Assembly (NCBI GenBank): GCA_015056205.1
Contig: SVGS01000001.1
Coordinates: 244,365-308,364 of the forward strand
Source of the DNA: Clostridiales bacterium
GTDB lineage: Bacteria; Bacillota; Clostridia; Christensenellales; Aristaeellaceae
Length of the DNA stretch: 64,000 bases
Reading direction: 5' to 3'
A program made the translations under genes and the position numbers. This document shows, in pieces, positions 30,807 to 41,784 of this stretch (positions are counted from its first letter, which is position 1; each line of letters starts with the position of its first letter). Under the pieces are notes generated by a model. That model searched no databases and had not been told where the DNA came from. It worked only from the letters and a program-made list of their open reading frames with translations.

Positions 30807-31928
30807 TTACTTGTTCAGGATAGTCTTTTCCGTTTCCTTGTCGAAGAAGTGCAGGTGATTGGTATCCATGGCAATCTTAATCTTGCTGCCGGCTTTGCTG
30901 GATGTCCGGGGATCCACGCGGGCGATGATATTGCCGTCTTTGCCGGTGGTGCTCAGATACAGATAGGTTTCAGAACCCATCAATTCGGTAACTTCCACAT
31001 CCACATCAATCGTGGCGGTCGCAAACTCAGCCAGCTTCTGCTCGTCGTCATGGATGTTTTCAGGACGAATGCCCATTACGACTTCCTTGCCGACATAGCT
31101 TTCATCAACAAACTTGGAAACCTTCTTTTCCGGCACAACGATCTTGTTTTCGCCGAACTTCGCAACGACATCCTGGCCTTCCCGCTCCAGCCGCACATTG
31201 AAGAAGTTCATCTGGGGGCTTCCGATGAATCCGGCAACGAATTCATTGGCCGGATAGTCGTACAGATTCTGAGGAGTATCCACCTGCTGCACAACGCCGT
31301 CCTTCATGACCACGATCCGGCTGGCCATGGTCATAGCTTCAGTCTGGTCATGGGTAACATAGATGAAGGTAGTCTGCAGTCTCTGATGCAGCTTGGTGAT
31401 TTCGGTACGCATTGCTACACGGAGCTTGGCGTCCAGGTTAGACAGAGGCTCGTCGAACAGGAAGACCTTGGGTTCACGAACGATAGCACGGCCCAGAGCA
31501 ACACGCTGACGCTGACCGCCGGACAGAGCCTTCGGCTTCCGGTTCAGCAGATGAGCGATGTCCAGAATCTTGGCGGCTTCTTCCACGCGGCGCTTGATTT
31601 CATCCTTCGGGGTTTTGCGCAGCTTCAGACCGAAGGCCATGTTGTCATACACGGTCATATGGGGATACAGAGCGTAGTTCTGGAACACCATGGCGATATC
31701 GCGATCCTTGGGCGCTACGTCATTGACCAGTTTGTCACCGATATAAAGCTCGCCATCGGAAATTTCTTCCAGACCGGCGACCATGCGCAGGGTGGTGGAC
31801 TTACCGCAGCCGGAGGGGCCGACCAGAACAATAAACTCTTTGTCTTCGATATCCAGCGTGAAATCGCTGACAGCGGTTACGTTTCCGGAGTAGATCTTGT
31901 AGATATGCTGGAGAGATACACTTGCCAT
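30807..31928 (-). CDS. Sugar ABC transporter ATP-binding protein, UgpC/MsmX type
   Basis: [66 protein letters not shown]. Confidence 0.95.
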   Translation of the reverse strand: MASVSLQHIYKIYSGNVTAVSDFTLDIEDKEFIVLVGPSGCGKSTTLRMVAGLEEISDGELYIGDKLVNDVAPKDRDIAMVFQNYALYPHMTVYDNMAFGLKLRKTPKDEIKRRVEEAAKILDIAHLLNRKPKALSGGQRQRVALGRAIVREPKVFLFDEPLSNLDAKLRVAMRTEITKLHQRLQTTFIYVTHDQTEAMTMASRIVVMKDGVVQQVDTPQNLYDYPANEFVAGFIGSPQMNFFNVRLEREGQDVVAKFGENKIVVPEKKVSKFVDESYVGKEVVMGIRPENIHDDEQKLAEFATATIDVDVEVTELMGSETYLYLSTTGKDGNIIARVDPRTSSKAGSKIKIAMDTNHLHFFDKETEKTILNK

Positions 31929-32059
31929 AGACGCTTTCCTCCTCATTTTTCAGGGATTCCCCTGTTTATGCGAATATTATAGTAAAAAGAAACAAAAAAA
32001 GAAATAGACTGATTATACAATCTATTCCTTCACTTTTTGTGCAAACAGGCCAATCCATC

Positions 32060-32698
32060 TTACCGGTGATTCCGGATCTCATTTCGTTCCAGACGAATGC
32101 TGTTGATCAGCTCACTCATTCTCCGGTCGGTATCCGCCAGCAGGGAGTCAATATAGTCCAGAGTATTTTTGTGCAGCATGGCGGATTCCTGCCGCGCACT
32201 TTCGCGCAGTTCCTCGCTCTCTACCCGGGCCCGGCGCACAATGCTCTCCTCATCCACAAGCTGCCTGGCTTTTTTCTCCGCTTCCTCTCCGATACGCTGG
32301 GCTTCTGCTTTTGCCGCTTCCACGCAGGCATTGGCTTCCTGATTGGCTCTTTCCACCAGGGAACGGGCTTCATAATTTGCCTGTTCCATCATCTGCTGAG
32401 CCTTCTGCGAAGCCTCGTTGACCATATTCTGAGCCTGAGCGGAAGCGTTCTCCAGAATTTCATTCTGTTTGTTCTCCGTCTCCCGGCGAATCGTTTCTTC
32501 CTGTTCCACGATCTCCGCGGCTTTGGCTACCGTATCAGGCAGATGCTCTTCCAGGTATTCAAGCTGAGCCTGCATTACCGCCCGGTTAACGGTGCAGGTT
32601 TCACTGTTCAGTAAAGATTTTCGGGCACTGGAAAGCTCCTGTTTCAAAACCCGGATAGCTTTCAGGCATTCCTGCGAACTGTTAAGATCCGCGGCCAT
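32060..32698 (-). CDS. DivIVA/ATPase-like coiled-coil protein
   Basis: Long Ala/Glu/Gln-rich heptads (MVNEASQKAQQMMEQANYEARSLVERANQEANACVEAAKAEAQRIGEEAEKKA) in the coaD neighbourhood. Confidence 0.65.
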   Translation of the reverse strand: MAADLNSSQECLKAIRVLKQELSSARKSLLNSETCTVNRAVMQAQLEYLEEHLPDTVAKAAEIVEQEETIRRETENKQNEILENASAQAQNMVNEASQKAQQMMEQANYEARSLVERANQEANACVEAAKAEAQRIGEEAEKKARQLVDEESIVRRARVESEELRESARQESAMLHKNTLDYIDSLLADTDRRMSELINSIRLERNEIRNHR

Positions 32699-32728
32699 GG
32701 TTTCATTCCCCTTTCAATGATTGTGCGT

Positions 32729-33220
32729 TTATTCATAATGATTCGACAGGGCGGCAACAATATCCTCCGCGGTTTCCGGCGGCAGGAAAGGTTTCGGATC
32801 TCCTCCGAATCTGATTAATTCCCGGATTGCACTGGACGATACACAAGATACGGAATCCTCTGCCGGAATAATCAGGGTAGTCACCGAAGGAGCCAGCATT
32901 CGGTTAATCTCGGCAGACTGTTTCTCCGCGTCAAATTCAGTGGCATTCCGGGATCCCCGGATGATGCAGTTTTCCCCGTGGGCAATCATATACTCCGCGA
33001 GAAGTCCTTTCCAGAGGTCTACCTTCACATTGGGCAAATGACGGAGGCTTCGCTCCAGAAATTCCTTTCGCTGATCCGGAGTCAGGCTTCCTGCTTTGTG
33101 GACATTGATCATCACCGTCACTGTCACCCGCTCAAAAATTCGGGCGGCACGCGAAATCAGATTCATGTGGCCGGTTGTTACCGGATCAAAGGATCCCGGA
33201 ATCACACAGCTGCTCATCAA
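32729..33220 (-). CDS. coaD: Phosphopantetheine adenylyltransferase
   Basis: CVIPGSFDPVTTGHMNLISRAARIF; CIIRGSRNATEFDAEKQSAEINR. Confidence 0.97.
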   Translation of the reverse strand: MMSSCVIPGSFDPVTTGHMNLISRAARIFERVTVTVMINVHKAGSLTPDQRKEFLERSLRHLPNVKVDLWKGLLAEYMIAHGENCIIRGSRNATEFDAEKQSAEINRMLAPSVTTLIIPAEDSVSCVSSSAIRELIRFGGDPKPFLPPETAEDIVAALSNHYE

Positions 33221-33770
33221 TTACCTCCTTTACCTGCCTGTAAAAAGTCACACCGCAGTAACCCCAGCTGCGCTCCCGAAAAGAGGAAAAAGCGGACGGA
33301 ACAACCGGCGGATGCCCCGCCTGGTGCTCGCATACAATGAACCCATCCTCCTGTATCAGCGGCTGTAAGGCGTTGAATACACCGCTCAGATCATTCATCT
33401 GATAAGGCGGATCCAGAAATACCAGATCGAATTTTTCGTTCATCTCCCGCAGCTTTCGAACCGCCGTTTCCCACTCGCACAGGAAAACGCTGGCGCGAGC
33501 GGTGAATCCGAGATTTTTCAGATTCTGCACCTCGCATGCGTGAGCCTTCAGGTCTCTGTCCACAAGCACGGCATGATCGGCTCCGCGGCTGAGCGCTTCC
33601 AGGCTCAATGCTCCGCTCCCGGCAAAAAGATCAAGAACGGCTGCTCCGTAAATCTGGGTTTGAAGCATATTGAACAGGTTCTCCCGTACGCGATCCAGTG
33701 TCGGTCGTGTATTCCGGCCGGCCGGAGCCTGAATGCTCCGCCCCCTTGCGGTTCCGGCAATAATCCGCAT
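33186..33770 (-). CDS. rsmD: 16S rRNA (guanine(966)-N(2))-methyltransferase RsmD
   Basis: MRIIAGTARGR; RPTLDRVRENLFNML; VLDLFAGSGALSLEALSRGA; FDLVFLDPPY. Confidence 0.96.
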   Translation of the reverse strand: MRIIAGTARGRSIQAPAGRNTRPTLDRVRENLFNMLQTQIYGAAVLDLFAGSGALSLEALSRGADHAVLVDRDLKAHACEVQNLKNLGFTARASVFLCEWETAVRKLREMNEKFDLVFLDPPYQMNDLSGVFNALQPLIQEDGFIVCEHQAGHPPVVPSAFSSFRERSWGYCGVTFYRQVKEVIDEQLCDSGIL

Positions 33771-33794
33771 ATTGTATGATTCCCCCGTTATGGA

Positions 33795-34613
33795 TCAGTT
33801 CAGCTGCTGCGGACCCGAGCGGCCGGATGATTGCCGCCGGAGCCTTCTTTCCCTCTTTTCCCGGCGAATTCGTTTTTTCGTGTTCTCCGCGATTTCCGTG
33901 TGAACGCGTGAACGGAGACCCGGCCCCTGAATAAAGCCGATTCCGTAGGCAATGGCAGGCAGCAGTACAATCACAGGGCTCAGTCTTTCCATCCACAGCG
34001 TCATCATCTTATTTGCGGCTGTTCCGGCCAGATTAATATAGGGAAGAATCATAATCCGAACGATCACACGAATCAGTTCAACCGCTGTCAGTCCCCTCGG
34101 ATTGGTATAGGCGGTCAGCGCTCCTCCGATCTCATCCCGGCCGAGATAGGATTGCAGCCATCCGGGAATCGTTCCCTGCGATGAGGTTTGCAGGGATGTG
34201 GTCAGCGCCAGTACAAGCGCGAGAATGAAAAAAGGAAGCGTCCCTGCTGCGGCCATGATCAATCCCTTCAGCGGATGATAGCTCAGACGCACTTCGCTGT
34301 CCGAAACGTTTTCCTGCTTTTCTTTTCTCTGCCAGACAATCTCGCCGCGGGCAACAGCGTTTTCACCGTAATTTGCGCCGTTATTATAAAAAATGAGAAG
34401 AATGCCGACGATAATCACCAGATTGACACCGATTCGCAGAAACGCCTGAGAAAATCCGGTCATGGAACATACGATCAGCGAAACGAAGTAAACCATCAGC
34501 AGCGTGCCGAAAAAGAACAGCGCTTTTTTCCAGGTTTCAGTATCTACAGGAGTTCCCTGAGTAAAAGGCTTTTTGATCCCGCCGGTCTTTTTCTGTGAGT
34601 TCGATGTTTTCAT
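33795..34613 (-). CDS. Hypothetical membrane protein
   Basis: Several hydrophobic TM segments and a basic C-terminal tail; family not recognised. Confidence 0.6.
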   Translation of the reverse strand: MKTSNSQKKTGGIKKPFTQGTPVDTETWKKALFFFGTLLMVYFVSLIVCSMTGFSQAFLRIGVNLVIIVGILLIFYNNGANYGENAVARGEIVWQRKEKQENVSDSEVRLSYHPLKGLIMAAAGTLPFFILALVLALTTSLQTSSQGTIPGWLQSYLGRDEIGGALTAYTNPRGLTAVELIRVIVRIMILPYINLAGTAANKMMTLWMERLSPVIVLLPAIAYGIGFIQGPGLRSRVHTEIAENTKKRIRREKRERRLRRQSSGRSGPQQLN

Positions 34614-34634
34614 CAGTATGATCCCTCCTGTTTC

Positions 34635-35756
34635 TTATACCGGTTCATCTGCCCGGATCCGTGTTACCCTGCTTCCTGAACTCAGCAGGATTTCATAGCT
34701 GATCGTCTGACACCATCCCGCAATATCCTCAGCCGTAATCTCCTCCTGACCGCTTCGGCCCATCAGAACCACCGGATCCCCTTCCTGTATTTCCTGATCG
34801 CCGGTGATATCCACCATCATCTGATCCATGCAGATCCGTCCGATGACCTTCCATCTTCTGCCCCGAATCAGAACTTCCGCCTTTCCGGAGGCGCAGCGAT
34901 GGTAACCGTCGCCGTATCCGCAGGTGATGGCGGCGATTCGGGCCGGGTGATCTGTACGGTAAGTTCTGCCGTAACTGATATATGCTCCTGCGGGGACTTC
35001 GTGAATATAGCTGACCCTGCACATCCATCTCATACAGGGTTTCAGCTGCAGCTCCGACGGTACAGGCGGATATCCGTACAGGGAAATACCGGCCCGGACC
35101 ATCTCCAGGCTCATCTCCGGATGTCTTTGAATTGCCGCGGAATTCGCACAATGCCTGATCAGTCCGTCCGGAAGCAGTGCGGTCATATCCAGAAACCGTT
35201 TAAACTGTGCTTCCGTATAGGCTTCTCCTTCCTCCCCGTCATCCGCGTCGGAAAAGTGGGTAAACGCCCCGGTCAGGCGCAGATGCTCGGCTTTATTCAG
35301 GGCTGAGAGCAGCTCACAAAGCGCATCCTCAGTCCGTACGCCGATCCGTCCCATTCCCGTATCGATTTTAATATGGACTTCAGTCTGTTTTCCAAGCTTT
35401 GCGCTCGCTTTTTCGCAAATCCGAATCATTTCAGGGTTGCAGACCGTCTGAATCAGATCATTCTCCACACCCTCTTCCGCATCAGCGCCCGCCACCGCTC
35501 CCAGCACCAGAATCGGAGCGGAAATGCCTGCTGCCCGAAGCAGGCTGCCCTCATCTGCTGTTGCTACGGCCAGCATATCTGCCCCGCCGGCGAGGGCCGC
35601 CCGCGCGGCCAGCAGCGCTCCGTGCCCGTATCCGTCCGCTTTGACCACTGCCATAACTTTAGCTGTATCCGGAACGATAGTCCGGATCGATTGCATGTTG
35701 CGGGTAATTGCCTCGGAATCCATGATGCGAATGTTTCTCGGAACAGGATGACTCAT
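34635..35756 (-). CDS. alr: Alanine racemase
   Basis: VMAVVKADGYGHGA (PLP lysine); ISLYGYPP; YGRTYRTDHPARIAAITCGYGDGYHR. Confidence 0.96.
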   Translation of the reverse strand: MSHPVPRNIRIMDSEAITRNMQSIRTIVPDTAKVMAVVKADGYGHGALLAARAALAGGADMLAVATADEGSLLRAAGISAPILVLGAVAGADAEEGVENDLIQTVCNPEMIRICEKASAKLGKQTEVHIKIDTGMGRIGVRTEDALCELLSALNKAEHLRLTGAFTHFSDADDGEEGEAYTEAQFKRFLDMTALLPDGLIRHCANSAAIQRHPEMSLEMVRAGISLYGYPPVPSELQLKPCMRWMCRVSYIHEVPAGAYISYGRTYRTDHPARIAAITCGYGDGYHRCASGKAEVLIRGRRWKVIGRICMDQMMVDITGDQEIQEGDPVVLMGRSGQEEITAEDIAGWCQTISYEILLSSGSRVTRIRADEPV

Positions 35757-37165
35757 GGCTGTTTCCTCTTCTCCGCCTCGTGCTCATGGATCTGATCATT
35801 CAGCCTGTTGATATCGCCGCATCCCATTGTCAGCACCAGATCGCCGGGTTGCCAGTGTGTCCGGAGCCAGTTCTCGGTATCCTGAAAAGAGGGTGTCCAG
35901 AATGCATTGATCCCGTTTTTCCGCATGCCTTCCGTCAGCATTCCGCTGTTCAGATCGCCCGGATCTTTTTCACGGGCCGCGCAAATATCGGTCACCAGGG
36001 TGATATCCGCTTCTTCCGTGCAGCTTAGATATTCGCTAAAAAGCGTTCTGACCCTGCTGAACGTATGAGGCTGCATAACCGCAATCAGCCGTCCTTTTCT
36101 GCAGCGTTTTCGCGCTATGGACAGAGCGTTTCTCATTTCCGCCGGATTGTGTCCATAATCGTGAAAGATTTCCACTCCGTCAATCTCATCGGTTTTTTCA
36201 AATCTGCGGTGAACGCCCCGGAAAGACGCCAGACTCCGGGCGGCATCCGCCGGCTGAACGCCCAGCTCGTACGCCGCGGCTATGGCGGCTATGGCGTTCA
36301 GCGCGTTAAAGATCCCCGGCACATTCATGCTTACAGAAGCCGTAATTTTCCCTTTGTGCACAAGGTCAAAGGATGCCGTACCGTTTTCGTCCTCCCGAAG
36401 TTGAAGCGGATACCAGTCATTCTCCGGCTGTATCCCAAAGAACACTTTTCTGCAGGCCAGTTTTTCCGCCTGGCGGCGAACTCTCGGATCGTCTCCGTTT
36501 CCGATCGCCGCCCCGTCTTCCGGCAGCAGTCTCAGATATTTTCCGAATGTATCCTCAATCTCATCCAGATCCCGGTAACAATCCAGGTGATCGGCGTCAA
36601 TGTTCAGAACCACAGCAATCTTCGGCGGCATGTGCAGGAAACTGCGATTATACTCGCAGGCTTCCGCTACAAAAATATCCCCGTGACCGACCCGCGTGCT
36701 GCCGCCGATGGCATCTAAACGGCCACCGATATGAATGCCCGGATCCTTGCCGTTATCCATCAGAATCTGGCTCAGCATGGCTGTGGTAGTGGTTTTTCCA
36801 TGGGCACCGCAGATGCCGACCGCCAGCGGATACTCTTCCATCAGCTGCCCCAGCAGCCAGGCGCGTTCCATGCTGGGGATTCCCAGCCTTTCCGCTTCCG
36901 CACGCTCCGGATTATCCGGGTGAATCGCCGCGGAGTATACGACCAGATCAGCCCCGTGAACGTTTTCAGCTTTATGCCCCACAGTGACCGGAATCTTCTT
37001 CTCCTCAAGAGAATCCAGCAGGTATCCGTGATCCCGGTCACTGCCTGTAACCCTGTATCCCTTTTCCTGCAGCATTTCAGCCAGTCCGCTCATACTGCTT
37101 CCGCCGATGCCGATCAGGTGAATCCTTTTTCCCTGATAATCGCGAATCCGAGGTATTCCCGTCAT
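35753..37165 (-). CDS. murC: UDP-N-acetylmuramate--L-alanine ligase
   Basis: HLIGIGGSSMSGLAEML; GICGAHGKTTTTAMLSQIL; HDYGHNPAEMRNAL; MQPHTFSRVRTLFSEY. Confidence 0.97.
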   Translation of the reverse strand: MTGIPRIRDYQGKRIHLIGIGGSSMSGLAEMLQEKGYRVTGSDRDHGYLLDSLEEKKIPVTVGHKAENVHGADLVVYSAAIHPDNPERAEAERLGIPSMERAWLLGQLMEEYPLAVGICGAHGKTTTTAMLSQILMDNGKDPGIHIGGRLDAIGGSTRVGHGDIFVAEACEYNRSFLHMPPKIAVVLNIDADHLDCYRDLDEIEDTFGKYLRLLPEDGAAIGNGDDPRVRRQAEKLACRKVFFGIQPENDWYPLQLREDENGTASFDLVHKGKITASVSMNVPGIFNALNAIAAIAAAYELGVQPADAARSLASFRGVHRRFEKTDEIDGVEIFHDYGHNPAEMRNALSIARKRCRKGRLIAVMQPHTFSRVRTLFSEYLSCTEEADITLVTDICAAREKDPGDLNSGMLTEGMRKNGINAFWTPSFQDTENWLRTHWQPGDLVLTMGCGDINRLNDQIHEHEAEKRKQP

Positions 37166-37179
37166 TTTATCCTTCTTTC

Positions 37180-37467
37180 TCAGTCCAGTATAATTCTGGG
37201 ATTCTCCCGGCTGGGCCGATATAAAACAAATCTTCTTCCGATGTGCTGTATGGGCTCCGCCCCGGTTCGTTCGCAGAGAATCGTCAGTGCGGTCCGCGCG
37301 TCAACAGGCGCTCCCTGCTGAACGCATCCTTTGATCAGTTCTCTGGCTTCCAGAGCGTCATAGGCCTCCCGAACCGATGCCTCCGTGACACCTTCTTTTC
37401 CGATATACAGAATCGTCTCCAGGGTATTGGCCATTCCTCTGAGCTTTGCTCTCTGCTTTCCGGTCAT
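37180..37467 (-). CDS. yhbY: YhbY family RNA-binding protein
   Basis: MTGKQRAKLRGMANTLETILYIGKEGVTEASVREAYDALEARELIKG. Confidence 0.93.
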   Translation of the reverse strand: MTGKQRAKLRGMANTLETILYIGKEGVTEASVREAYDALEARELIKGCVQQGAPVDARTALTILCERTGAEPIQHIGRRFVLYRPSRENPRIILD

Positions 37468-37476
37468 GTTGATCTC

Positions 37477-38745
37477 CTAATCAATAAAATCAAAATCCAT
37501 ATCGTCAATCCGGACAATGGACCCCTCTCCTGCTCCGGCTTCTCTCAGCGCGTCGATCACACCGATGCGTTTCAGGGTCCTGTGGAACCAGTTCAGGCTG
37601 TCCAGATCATCAAAGTTCACGCTGTCCAGGATCATTTCGATTCCGGGACCTTCGACAACAAAAACGCCCCCGTCTTCCGTTACGCTGAATTCGTCCAGTG
37701 AATGACGGATTTCCTCCGGCTCTTCTTCCGCAAAATGTACGATCGGCGGGAGTTCCTTCAGCCGGGCGGCGGTTTCATCAAGCAGGGCATCAAATCCTTC
37801 TCCGGTCGCCGCGCTGACAAAGAATACCGGTATTCCCTTTTTCTCACCCAGTTCTCTGATACGCGCAATATTGCTTTCCGGAACAGGCAGATCCATTTTG
37901 TTGCACACGATAATCTGTGGAAGCTCTCCAAGCGATCCATAGCGGCTCAGTTCCTGATTGATCCGTTCAAAATCCTCCAGCGGATCCCGACCTTCGCTGC
38001 CGGACAGATCGATCACATGAAGCAGCAGTCTGGTCCTTTCCACATGGCGGAGAAAGTCATGCCCCAGCCCGGCACCTTCCGCGGCGCCTTCGATCAGTCC
38101 GGGGATATCAGCCAGTACAATATCCTCGCCATATCGCCGGACAATCCCGAGGTTGGGCGTCAGCGTCGTAAAATGATAGTTTCCGATCTTGGGTCTGGCG
38201 CTCGTGACCACGGACAGAATAGAACTTTTTCCGACATTAGGGTACCCGATCAGACCGACATCCGCAATGGTTTTCAACTCCAGCACCAGGGTGTAAATCT
38301 CCGTCCTGACCCCGGGCTTCGCGAAATTCGGTGCCTGCCGGACAGCCGTCGCGAAGTGAGTATTCCCCCAGCCTCCCCGGCCCCCTTTCAGGATGCGTCT
38401 GGTTTCCCCCGGCTGATCCATATCCGCCAGAATCCGTCCGGTTTCCTTTTCGCGCACAACTGTGCCGACCGGAACTTTGATGATCAGATCCTCGCCTTTT
38501 TTGCCGGATCGGCGGTTTCCGGAACCGTCTCCGCCGTTTTCCGCCGCATACTTGCTTCGAAAGCGGAAATCCAGCAGGGTATGCATGTTGACATCCGCAT
38601 AAAACAGCACATCTCCGCCATGCCCGCCGTCTCCTCCGTCCGGTCCCCCATTGATCACATACTTCTCACGATGGAAAGAAGCGGATCCGTTTCCACCGTT
38701 TCCAGCCTTGGCGGTAATTACCACCTGATCCACAAAATTACCCAT
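37477..38745 (-). CDS. obgE: GTPase ObgE
   Basis: GGNGSASFHREKYVINGGPDGGDGGHGGDV; DVGLIGYPNVGKSSILSVVTSARPKIGNYHFTTLTPNLG. Confidence 0.98.
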   Translation of the reverse strand: MGNFVDQVVITAKAGNGGNGSASFHREKYVINGGPDGGDGGHGGDVLFYADVNMHTLLDFRFRSKYAAENGGDGSGNRRSGKKGEDLIIKVPVGTVVREKETGRILADMDQPGETRRILKGGRGGWGNTHFATAVRQAPNFAKPGVRTEIYTLVLELKTIADVGLIGYPNVGKSSILSVVTSARPKIGNYHFTTLTPNLGIVRRYGEDIVLADIPGLIEGAAEGAGLGHDFLRHVERTRLLLHVIDLSGSEGRDPLEDFERINQELSRYGSLGELPQIIVCNKMDLPVPESNIARIRELGEKKGIPVFFVSAATGEGFDALLDETAARLKELPPIVHFAEEEPEEIRHSLDEFSVTEDGGVFVVEGPGIEMILDSVNFDDLDSLNWFHRTLKRIGVIDALREAGAGEGSIVRIDDMDFDFID

Positions 38746-38757
38746 ATGCTCTCCCTG

Positions 38758-40104
38758 TCAGTTTCTCATCGCATGCAGCGGTGCGGGAATTCTTCCGCCT
38801 CTGGCAATAAATTCATCATTCCGGTAGGGATTAACCGACATCACCGGTGCGTATCCAAGCAATCCGCCGAATTCCACCCGGTCTCCCGCTTTTTTCCCGA
38901 CAGCCGGAATGACCCTGACCGCGGTGGTCTTCTGATTGATCATACCGATTGCCGCTTCATCTGCGATGATTCCGCTGATAGCCGCCGCGGTGGTATCTCC
39001 CGGTACGGCGATCATGTCGAGGCCGACAGAGCATACGCAGGTCATGGCTTCAAGTTTTTCGATCGTCAGAGCTCCGCAGGCAGCCGCTTCAATCATACCG
39101 ATATCCTCGCTGACCGGGATAAAGGCTCCGCTGAGCCCTCCCACATGATTGCTGGCCATAACGCCGCCCTTTTTAACGGCATCGTTCAGCAGCGCCAGAG
39201 CTGCGGTCGTCCCGGGAGCTCCGGCCATCTCAAGGCCCATCTCCGTCAGGATATGCGCTACGGAATCTCCCCTTGCAGGAGTCGGTGCCAGGCTCAGATC
39301 CACAATACCAAAGGGAATCTTTAAGCGCTGGCTGGCCTCCCTGGCTACCAGCTGGCCGACCCGGGTAATCTTGAATGCCGTCCTTTTGATGGTTTCCGCA
39401 ACCACATCGAAAGGCTCCCCGCGAATCTGTTCCATAGCTACTTTCACCACGCCCGGGCCGGATACTCCGACATTGATAGCACTCTCGGGTTCTCCGATTC
39501 CGCAAAAAGCACCGGCCATAAAGGGATTATCCTCTACCGCATTTGCAAAAACCACCAGCTTGGCGCAGCCCAGCCCGTCCGAATCCGCCGTTTTCTCGGC
39601 CGTCTGCTTAATGATCTCTCCCATTTCCCGGATAGCATTCATGTTCATGCCGGCACGGGTGGAGGCGACGTTAACGCTGGAGCAGACAAGCTTCGTCTCG
39701 GACAGTACTTCCGGAATGGATTCGAGCAGCCGTTCGTCTGCCAGCGTAGCGCCTTTATGCATCAGTGCGGAATACCCGCCCAGAAAATCCACGCCCGTTT
39801 CCTGAGCAGCCCGGTCAAGCGCTTTCGCTATGGGTCTGGGATCTCCCTGGCAGATCAGGCTGACGGGGGTCACACTGATTCGTTTGTTTACAATCGGAAT
39901 TCCGAATTCCTTTTCAATGCTTTCGCCCACCGGAACCAGATGCTTCGCTTTCCGGCAGATTTTCGTGTAGACACGCTCCGCGCACCTCTCCGGATTCTCA
40001 TCGGAACAGTCCAGAAGATTCAGTCCCAGGGTAATGGTGCGTATATCAAAGTTCTCTTCCTGAATCATTCGAAGAGTCTGCAGAATTTCACCAGTTTCAA
40101 TCAT
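38758..40104 (-). CDS. PFL family protein (UPF0210/DUF711)
   Basis: [31 protein letters not shown]-like segment; [15 protein letters not shown]; paired with the ACT protein downstream. Confidence 0.93.
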   Translation of the reverse strand: MIETGEILQTLRMIQEENFDIRTITLGLNLLDCSDENPERCAERVYTKICRKAKHLVPVGESIEKEFGIPIVNKRISVTPVSLICQGDPRPIAKALDRAAQETGVDFLGGYSALMHKGATLADERLLESIPEVLSETKLVCSSVNVASTRAGMNMNAIREMGEIIKQTAEKTADSDGLGCAKLVVFANAVEDNPFMAGAFCGIGEPESAINVGVSGPGVVKVAMEQIRGEPFDVVAETIKRTAFKITRVGQLVAREASQRLKIPFGIVDLSLAPTPARGDSVAHILTEMGLEMAGAPGTTAALALLNDAVKKGGVMASNHVGGLSGAFIPVSEDIGMIEAAACGALTIEKLEAMTCVCSVGLDMIAVPGDTTAAAISGIIADEAAIGMINQKTTAVRVIPAVGKKAGDRVEFGGLLGYAPVMSVNPYRNDEFIARGGRIPAPLHAMRN

Positions 40105-40116
40105 ACCGGCCCTCCG

Positions 40117-40389
40117 TCAAATGCGATGCATGGCGTCAAAAATATCCATTCTCTGTATATGAATCGCCATCTTCAGTTCGTCTCTCACCGGCTGCAGCGC
40201 CTGATCGATTTCTTCGAAACTTCTGTTGGCTCCGTCCAGATCCACAACCATCATCATGGTAAAATAACCGCCGAGGATTGTCTGTGAAATATCGAGAATA
40301 TTAATATTCAGTTCGCTCAGTCTGGTAGCAACCCGAGCGATAATTCCGGTTGCATCCAGTCCCGATACAGAAATCAATGCTTTCGTCAT
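40117..40389 (-). CDS. ACT domain protein (UPF0237)
   Basis: MTKALISVSGLDATGIIARVATRLSELNINILDISQTILGGYFTMMMVVD. Confidence 0.95.
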   Translation of the reverse strand: MTKALISVSGLDATGIIARVATRLSELNINILDISQTILGGYFTMMMVVDLDGANRSFEEIDQALQPVRDELKMAIHIQRMDIFDAMHRI

Positions 40390-40457
40390 ATCCCGGCCTC
40401 CTGTCCAAAATTCATATTATTATACAGGCAGGTATTTTCTTTTGTCAAATAAAGAAA

Positions 40458-40496
40458 ACCCATTTTCAGTCCGCCTTCCCGGCGAAGAAAATGGGT
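40458..40496 (-). terminator. Rho-independent terminator downstream of pfkA
   Basis: Minus strand ACCCATTTTC...GAAAATGGGT stem followed by TTTCTTTATTTG. Confidence 0.8.
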
Positions 40497-40534
40497 CTGG
40501 AATCGGATTCGCTTTCGCTCCGCTGGCCGAAGGG

Positions 40535-41587
40535 TTACAGGGAGTTTACCAGGTTGAACAGATCCCGGTTGAAATTCTTTTCGCAGCTCAGTGCTTTTTC
40601 GATTGGCATATACATGACGCGGCCCTTCTGCATACCGATCACCTGGTTGCTGATGCCATCCCGCAGCAGCCGTACCGCCAGGTTTCCCGCTTCAAAAGCA
40701 AAGGCGCTGTCGCGGGCAGTCGGCTCCGCGCCGCGCTGAATGTATCCGATGACGGTCGACCGGACTTCCACCATGCCGCACATCCGCTTCAGCACGGAAG
40801 CCAGCCGGATCGCGCTCATCGGCTCGTTTTCATAGCAGGGCTTGCCGTGTGAAGTCAGGAATCCGTAAAGATCAAAAGGTTCCATGGATTCAAAGCAGCC
40901 TTCCGCCAGAACAATGGTGGCCCGGGTATTGCCTTTAGCCAGCTGTCTGTTCAGCTTGTCGGCAATCTCCTCAACCGACCAGTGCACCTCCGGTACAACG
41001 ACGATTTCACTGCCGGTTGAAACAGCGGTGGTCAGAGCGATATCGCCGCAATGACGGCCCATTACTTCAACGACGTGCGGACGATCATGACTTCTGGAGG
41101 TGGCTCTGATTTTACGCACACAGTCCACACATACATTTACGGCAGTATCGAATCCAAGCGACATTTCCGAATAACCCAGGTCGTTATCAATCGTCCCGGG
41201 AATACCGATACAGGGCACGCCCATCTCACACAGGCATCTGGCTCCGTTAAAGCTTCCGTCTCCGCCGATGACCACCAGGCCGTCAATCTCCATGGCCCGC
41301 AGTGTTCTCACAGCCACTTCCCGGTAGGACTGCTCTTTAAACTCCAGACATCTGGCGGTCCTGAGATAAGTCCCGGCTTCATCCGCAATGTCCAACACAG
41401 TCTCCAGGTGAAGCTCCTGCAGATCATCCTTAATATTCGTGCTTTTTCGCAGAAGGCCGTTGTATCCTCTCTTGATGCCGATCAGCGGAATACCGTAAAT
41501 CGCCGCGCTGCGGGCTACTGAATTTACGGCTGCGTTCATGCCCGGACTGTCTCCGCCACTGGTCAGAACACCGATTTTTCTCATCAT
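40535..41587 (-). CDS. pfkA: ATP-dependent 6-phosphofructokinase
   Basis: KIGVLTSGGDSPGMNAAVN; VIGGDGSFNGA; GIPGTIDNDLGYSEMSLGFDTAVN; VEVMGRHCGDIAL. Confidence 0.96.
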   Translation of the reverse strand: MMRKIGVLTSGGDSPGMNAAVNSVARSAAIYGIPLIGIKRGYNGLLRKSTNIKDDLQELHLETVLDIADEAGTYLRTARCLEFKEQSYREVAVRTLRAMEIDGLVVIGGDGSFNGARCLCEMGVPCIGIPGTIDNDLGYSEMSLGFDTAVNVCVDCVRKIRATSRSHDRPHVVEVMGRHCGDIALTTAVSTGSEIVVVPEVHWSVEEIADKLNRQLAKGNTRATIVLAEGCFESMEPFDLYGFLTSHGKPCYENEPMSAIRLASVLKRMCGMVEVRSTVIGYIQRGAEPTARDSAFAFEAGNLAVRLLRDGISNQVIGMQKGRVMYMPIEKALSCEKNFNRDLFNLVNSL

Positions 41588-41784
41588 GGTGATTTCGCTC
41601 CTTTTCCGGCCTGTTCAGCCGGATGGTCTTATGCATTCCGCCTTTCAGTATAGCATACCTTTTGCATTTAGAAAAGAGTGGAACGTCAAATTTCCCCTGT
41701 TCCGTTCATGTGTTCATTGACTTGCATCCGCTTCTGTGTTACTGTAAATCAACAGATTGTATCGGAAAGAAGGATGAATTGTTC

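Noticed and set aside
30849-31982. 377-aa plus-strand ORF
   Set aside because: Antisense to the MsmX-type ATPase.
37702-39324. 540-aa plus-strand ORF opposite obgE/UPF0210
   Set aside because: Antisense to two clearly recognisable conserved genes; the translation has no family motifs and is Arg/His/Ser-rich as expected for a shadow ORF.
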